Origin: Elmis aenea
Lineage: Eukaryota > Arthropoda > Insecta > Coleoptera > Elmidae
Assembly: GCA_947652605.1 (NCBI GenBank)
Contig: OX393577.1
Location: 2,356,868-2,420,867 of the forward strand
DNA: 64,000 nucleotides
Direction of reading: 5' to 3'
Part shown: in pieces, positions 60,494 through 64,000 of the stretch
Layout of the letters: every line of letters begins with the position of its first letter
Numbering within the stretch: position 1 is the first letter of the stretch
Program-made: the position numbers and the translations under genes
The notes under the pieces: generated by a model
Seen by the model: the letters and a program-made list of their open reading frames with translations, nothing else
Told to the model about the DNA's origin: nothing
Database searches by the model: none

Positions 60494-60890
60494 ATGGAAA
60501 GGGTTAAAAGTTCTAATAAAATTTTCAACAAGATAAATCGCGAAGTAAATCCAGGAGATTCATGTAGACGCGAATCTGAATCTGAGAAGAAAGAAAAAGA
60601 GCGTCACATAAGAAATCTATTTGAGGATAGTGATTCAGATGAGGACTCAGATATTCCCTTGACAAGTAGCGTGCATTATTCACCACCAAAAAACAATATT
60701 GTCATACGTAGAGGCCTTTGTTTCATTTGTACCCAGAATATCTACCTGACAAATGTGGGATCGGATGTCAAAAATGTTGTAGAACCTATCATGTTCAATG
60801 CCTAAAGTAACGCCAAAACTTCAAGGAAAACTTTATATGTCAAACATGCGCATCACGTGGCTCATTATTGGGCCTTTAACACTGCAGTAT
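60494..60890 (+). pseudogene. Acidic ORF with a broken PHD-like zinc finger
   Basis: From the ATG at 60494 the frame reads MERVKSSNKIFNKINREV, then an acidic linker FEDSDSDEDSDIPLTSS and GLCFICTQNI, and stops at 60803-60805. In another frame the same DNA continues CGIGCQKCCRTYHVQCLK and then, past a stop, NFICQTCASRG. The combined spacing of CxxC, CxxC, HxxC and CxxC resembles a PHD-type finger, which is known at the C-terminus of some insect pogo-like transposases. A frameshift near 60750 and a stop break it. It may be a separate accessory ORF or the last part of the transposase. Confidence 0.5.
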
Positions 60891-61669
60891 TATATATTTT
60901 TGTTCCTCGGTTAATAAGTATTATTTTATAAAGAATTTTTTTAATTTTTATATATTTTTATAATCTAGATTTTTCAACAATAAACATTATTTTGAAAGTT
61001 ATATTTTATTCTATTATACTATGTATCTAAGGTAACCATAAAAACTAAAGTATATTTTAACTAAAACTACCCTCCCAACCAACCATACCACCCTACATCT
61101 CAATGGTTCTAACGAACAGTAAGGGGTGCCAATTACTGGAATAATTCAAGTGCCAATCATTGGTATTAATGTGCCAATGACTAGAAAATCGGACCAATTT
61201 TATAAATTTGAGGAAAAAGGAACATAATTGATCTTAAAAAGAAAAAAATGCAACTGTAAAAGTAAGAACTAACTTTGCGGAATGTAATAAAAATTCATTT
61301 TTGGGCTTTTACATGATAAATTGTTAAATAAACGGTTTTATTTGTCTCTATAGCCTTAAAGTGCCAATGGTTGGGGGTTTTACCCTACAAGAGAGACAGC
61401 AGGGATGGTTGGGTCACATTTAGAGGATGAAAGAAGAAAGGTTAACCAGAAAAGCCTATGAAGCAAGATCACAGGGAAAAAACAGAAGAGGTAGATTGAG
61501 AAAAACCTGGCGAGACGAAGTTAAAAAAGTAGCAGCGGATAGAAACATCAAATGGAAAGACATAAAAAAGCTAGCACAAGACAGAAAAACATGGAAAAAG
61601 TCAGCACAACACAACTCGACAGTCCTGCACCTAACAGTAGAAGGACTCATGACTAAATAAAATAAAAAA

Positions 61670-63860
61670 TTATTTTTATACTAGTAGTTAAAGTTATTGT
61701 TTTATTACTGTAAAGTTTCCACCATCAAACGACGCTTGTATACTGGCAAATAAAACTTAACAACTAGTAAACTTCAACGTAAAAGTATTGTTTTTTCGAT
61801 TGTAGGCAACAAAACTACATAGATGTTAAACCTGTTACATAAATACTCGTCATACTTCAGTCAAATTTGGTATAAATATGTTACATATTTTTATTCTCTG
61901 TTAGATATCTTCAAAATCTAAACTATGTTTTCATGCGAAATTTTAACATGGGCATTTGATCGATGTAAATACTTGCACCGAAAATTTTAAATTCAACAGG
62001 CATTTCGTTTATTCAAATTTATAACGTGCAGTCCCGTTTTAATTATGCTGGGTGTTGCCTAAATATTTTCATAATAACAGAGCCGGTTCGTATAAAATGA
62101 TTTTATATAAATACATGTGTAGTCGTAAGTATAATATAACCATTTTAAGCATTCTTTAAAACACTTTCTTCATTTTTAGTGAGATTAAGTATGACCACCG
62201 CTCTGTTTCTTCGGGTATTATTTTTTTATTTTTACATTACTAACACATGAAGATAACAGCGTGTTTGGTGCCTTATTCTGTAACATAAAATGTTTACTTT
62301 CGTTTTGGGCAATATATCTTGTAAATTACTTGCAAATGTTGACTTGAATTGTTCCAATTTTATTCGATTTACAGCACCATTCTAATTTTTACGCTATTTC
62401 ATCTCATAAATTTTTAAACAATGAGTTCTCAAATTTTCCTTTACTAAAAAGAATACCCGAGTCAACAATAGGACGTGACAGAAATATTTATATCGTTACG
62501 TTTTATTTTTTTCATGAACGCGTTACACTTTCTTTATTTATAACAATGTTTAATTTAAATTCAAAAATATGCCAACGCGACGCAAATGAAAACACTCAAG
62601 AATAAAATAATACAACTTTATGTAACACGTTCAAGTGATATGAATTTGCCGGAAATTTTCTTTTTATTTATACACAATAATCAGAACAATACAGTTAGGA
62701 AATCATCCCGAAATAGTCACAATAAGAAACTCTTGAATAATTCTTGCAATAAAGGTTAAACAGGAAGAAATACAAGTTGTAGGTTGAATTCATACACATG
62801 TTCATTTTCAGTTTTAAGTCACAAATAGCCCAAAAGATTTTTCCTTTTACTTTTTTAATGGCATTTTATATCTTGTTGCTCTTTTGATAGCCCGAAAATT
62901 TTGCATCACATAATTACAGTTCTGTCTGTAAAAATGTTTGTATTAAAAAAACAGTTAGATGAATTTAAACAGCCTGTGAAATAATTAATAAAAACCGTCT
63001 ACAGACGATGATTTTAAAAAATTAATTCCTGGCAGATCAGAATCAAAATTTACTGGTTAAAGGAAGTGCAATAAAATACTTGCCAATTAGCAAGATTACA
63101 GTACCAGATACATTTGTATTTTTTTAGTTGTTTCTTGATAACATAAATATCGAACTACGTTGTTCATGAACTTATAAAGCAAAATAAACTATAGCCAATT
63201 TGTCATTAATCTTTACTCATTAATAAGGCAAATTTTATTCGCTTATTATCGAATTATGACATATTAAAAGATAAGTGGTTTTAATAACCTAACTGAAAAT
63301 GTTGCAATATTTTAGTATTTAAACGTTTTCAAGTGATGCACAAAAAAACTCATAAACATGATGACAAAACAGAATATATTTGAGAAAAGAACGTCTGTGT
63401 AATCAGATTATTTAAATCGCTTTCCATTATGGCACTATACCTACAGACAAAAAATGAAATTTCATCATTTTTGAAAATTTACTATCACGTATTTATTTAT
63501 TCAAATAGAACAAAATGTTAAAAAGGTTTTTTATACAGTTGTAAACTAAATTTAATTTTTGTTAGCCACCTTGACTTTCGAGATATGAAGTAAACTTATA
63601 TTTTTTTAAACAGAAACCCTAGTTGACCATTACTTTATATGAAAGAGATTTTTTTTAGCTTTTCAAAAATATGTAGTTTTACATTTTTGTTGCAAAAAAT
63701 AACCGAGATATAGCTTATTTTGTAAACATTTCCTTAACATAGCTTGCTATGATTTTGCAAACAAGTGATGTTTGCAATTATTCCAATTCCAAGTAAATCT
63801 TTCAACTTTTAAGCAAATCCGTGTATTTTTTGTATTTTTTAACTGTTAATTGTGATATTG
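61670..63860. other. AT-rich DNA, no gene seen
   Basis: No coding frame, RNA gene or terminal repeat could be supported over about 2.2 kb. Confidence 0.4.
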
Positions 63861-63865
63861 TGAAC

Positions 63866-63964
63866 ATGGCTAAATTTGAACACAATAGAAAACTCAATAT
63901 ACTAGAATTATACATTGTAAGTGATAAAAACTTAGCGGCTGCTACAGAATTTATTTGGAAATGA
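63866..63964 (+). other. Short ORF at the right edge, unrecognised
   Basis: 32 codons, MAKFEHNRKLNILELYIVSD then KNLAAATEFIWK and a stop. It vaguely resembles the first helices of small helix-turn-helix domains found in some insect transposon-related proteins, but it is too short to assign. It may continue by splicing or a frameshift beyond the window. Confidence 0.2.
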
Positions 63965-64000
63965 CGTTTAGTTGGTTAACTGCAAACATCATTTGTTTAC

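Larger units (their letters stand above)
58856..61385 (+). mobile_element. Pogo-like DNA transposon, 2.53 kb, TA target
   Basis: The inverted ends GGGTAAAACCCCCAA(A/C)C(G/A)TTGGCACTT are about 27 bp, flanked by TA (58854-58855 and 61386-61387). Both ends carry several TTGGCAC words. Inside, on the plus strand, are a psq-type helix-turn-helix ORF (59387-59716), a basic tail ORF (59776-60039) and an acidic ORF leading into a broken zinc finger (60494 to about 60890). No DDE catalytic core is visible between the first two ORFs, so the element looks internally deleted and non-autonomous. Confidence 0.88.
58468..61665 (+). mobile_element. RTE-like LINE 3' portion split by a pogo-like transposon
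   Basis: The left part (58468-58855) reads LKQLESLKYLG, APKRTKVEVVKKVVTPALL, GSETWTLTNKNS and MGFLRKIQGKTEKDRIR. It resumes at 61386 with QQGWLGHI-like sequence, MKEERLTRKAYEARSQGKN, RKTWRDEVKKVAADRNIKWK and DIKKLAQDRKTWKKSAQHN, ending in the family's tail. Joining across the insertion gives the same local sequence as the minus-strand copy near 47650. Confidence 0.88.

Overview
The window looks like AT-rich nuclear DNA of an insect. The grounds are a metazoan Arl4 GTPase, spliced axonemal genes with GT-AG introns, a nuclear tRNA-Ala, and a dense load of insect-type transposons (Jockey- and RTE-like LINEs, mariner, copia, hAT, pogo-like and TTAA-target elements). A beetle or a related holometabolous insect is my guess; the order cannot be proved from the sequence alone.

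Only four host loci can be supported. (1) 18493-19116, + strand: Arl4, a single-exon CDS of 207 codons, GC-richer than its surroundings, with all GTPase motifs intact. (2) and (3) 29061-34378 and 35341-40309, + strand: two tandem three-exon genes that I identify as CFAP100 (CCDC37/MIA1) paralogues, which would be axonemal tethers for inner-arm dynein I1/f. Both are predicted at exactly 588 residues, with identical intron phases (2, then 1) at homologous positions. (4) 41277-41349, - strand: an intact tRNA-Ala(AGC) with the G3-U70 identity pair.

Most of the rest is transposon-derived or featureless AT-rich DNA. 1-18 kb holds small hAT elements, a Tc1-like element carrying a Jockey fragment, an RNase H-bearing LINE tail and two opposed RTE-like fragments. 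20-28.5 kb is mainly repeats, including a long foldback element, a second Jockey tail and MITEs. 28.8-41 kb is the CFAP100 pair, whose introns hold repeats: a Jockey fragment itself split by a TTAA-flanked palindromic MITE, and two large foldbacks. 42.6-43.3 kb is a 184-bp tandem repeat. 43.5-48 kb has hAT MITEs, a nested foldback and LINE tails. 48.7-53.9 kb is a C-terminally deleted mariner split by a young copia LTR element (AGAAA target duplication, LTRs differing by one base in a T-run). 55.7-61.7 kb is RTE-like debris interrupted by a 2.53-kb TA-flanked pogo-like transposon with a psq-type helix-turn-helix ORF, a basic C-terminal tail ORF and a zinc-finger remnant.

The host genes do not form one pathway. 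The two CFAP100 genes probably serve sperm flagella or sensory cilia, and Arl4 acts at the plasma membrane and endosomes. The strongest material for follow-up is the equal-length CFAP100 duplication, the pogo-like element with its subterminal TTGGCAC array, the nested insertions with recoverable empty sites, hammerhead-core-like motifs in the foldback family, and repeat bodies carried between different terminal repeats.
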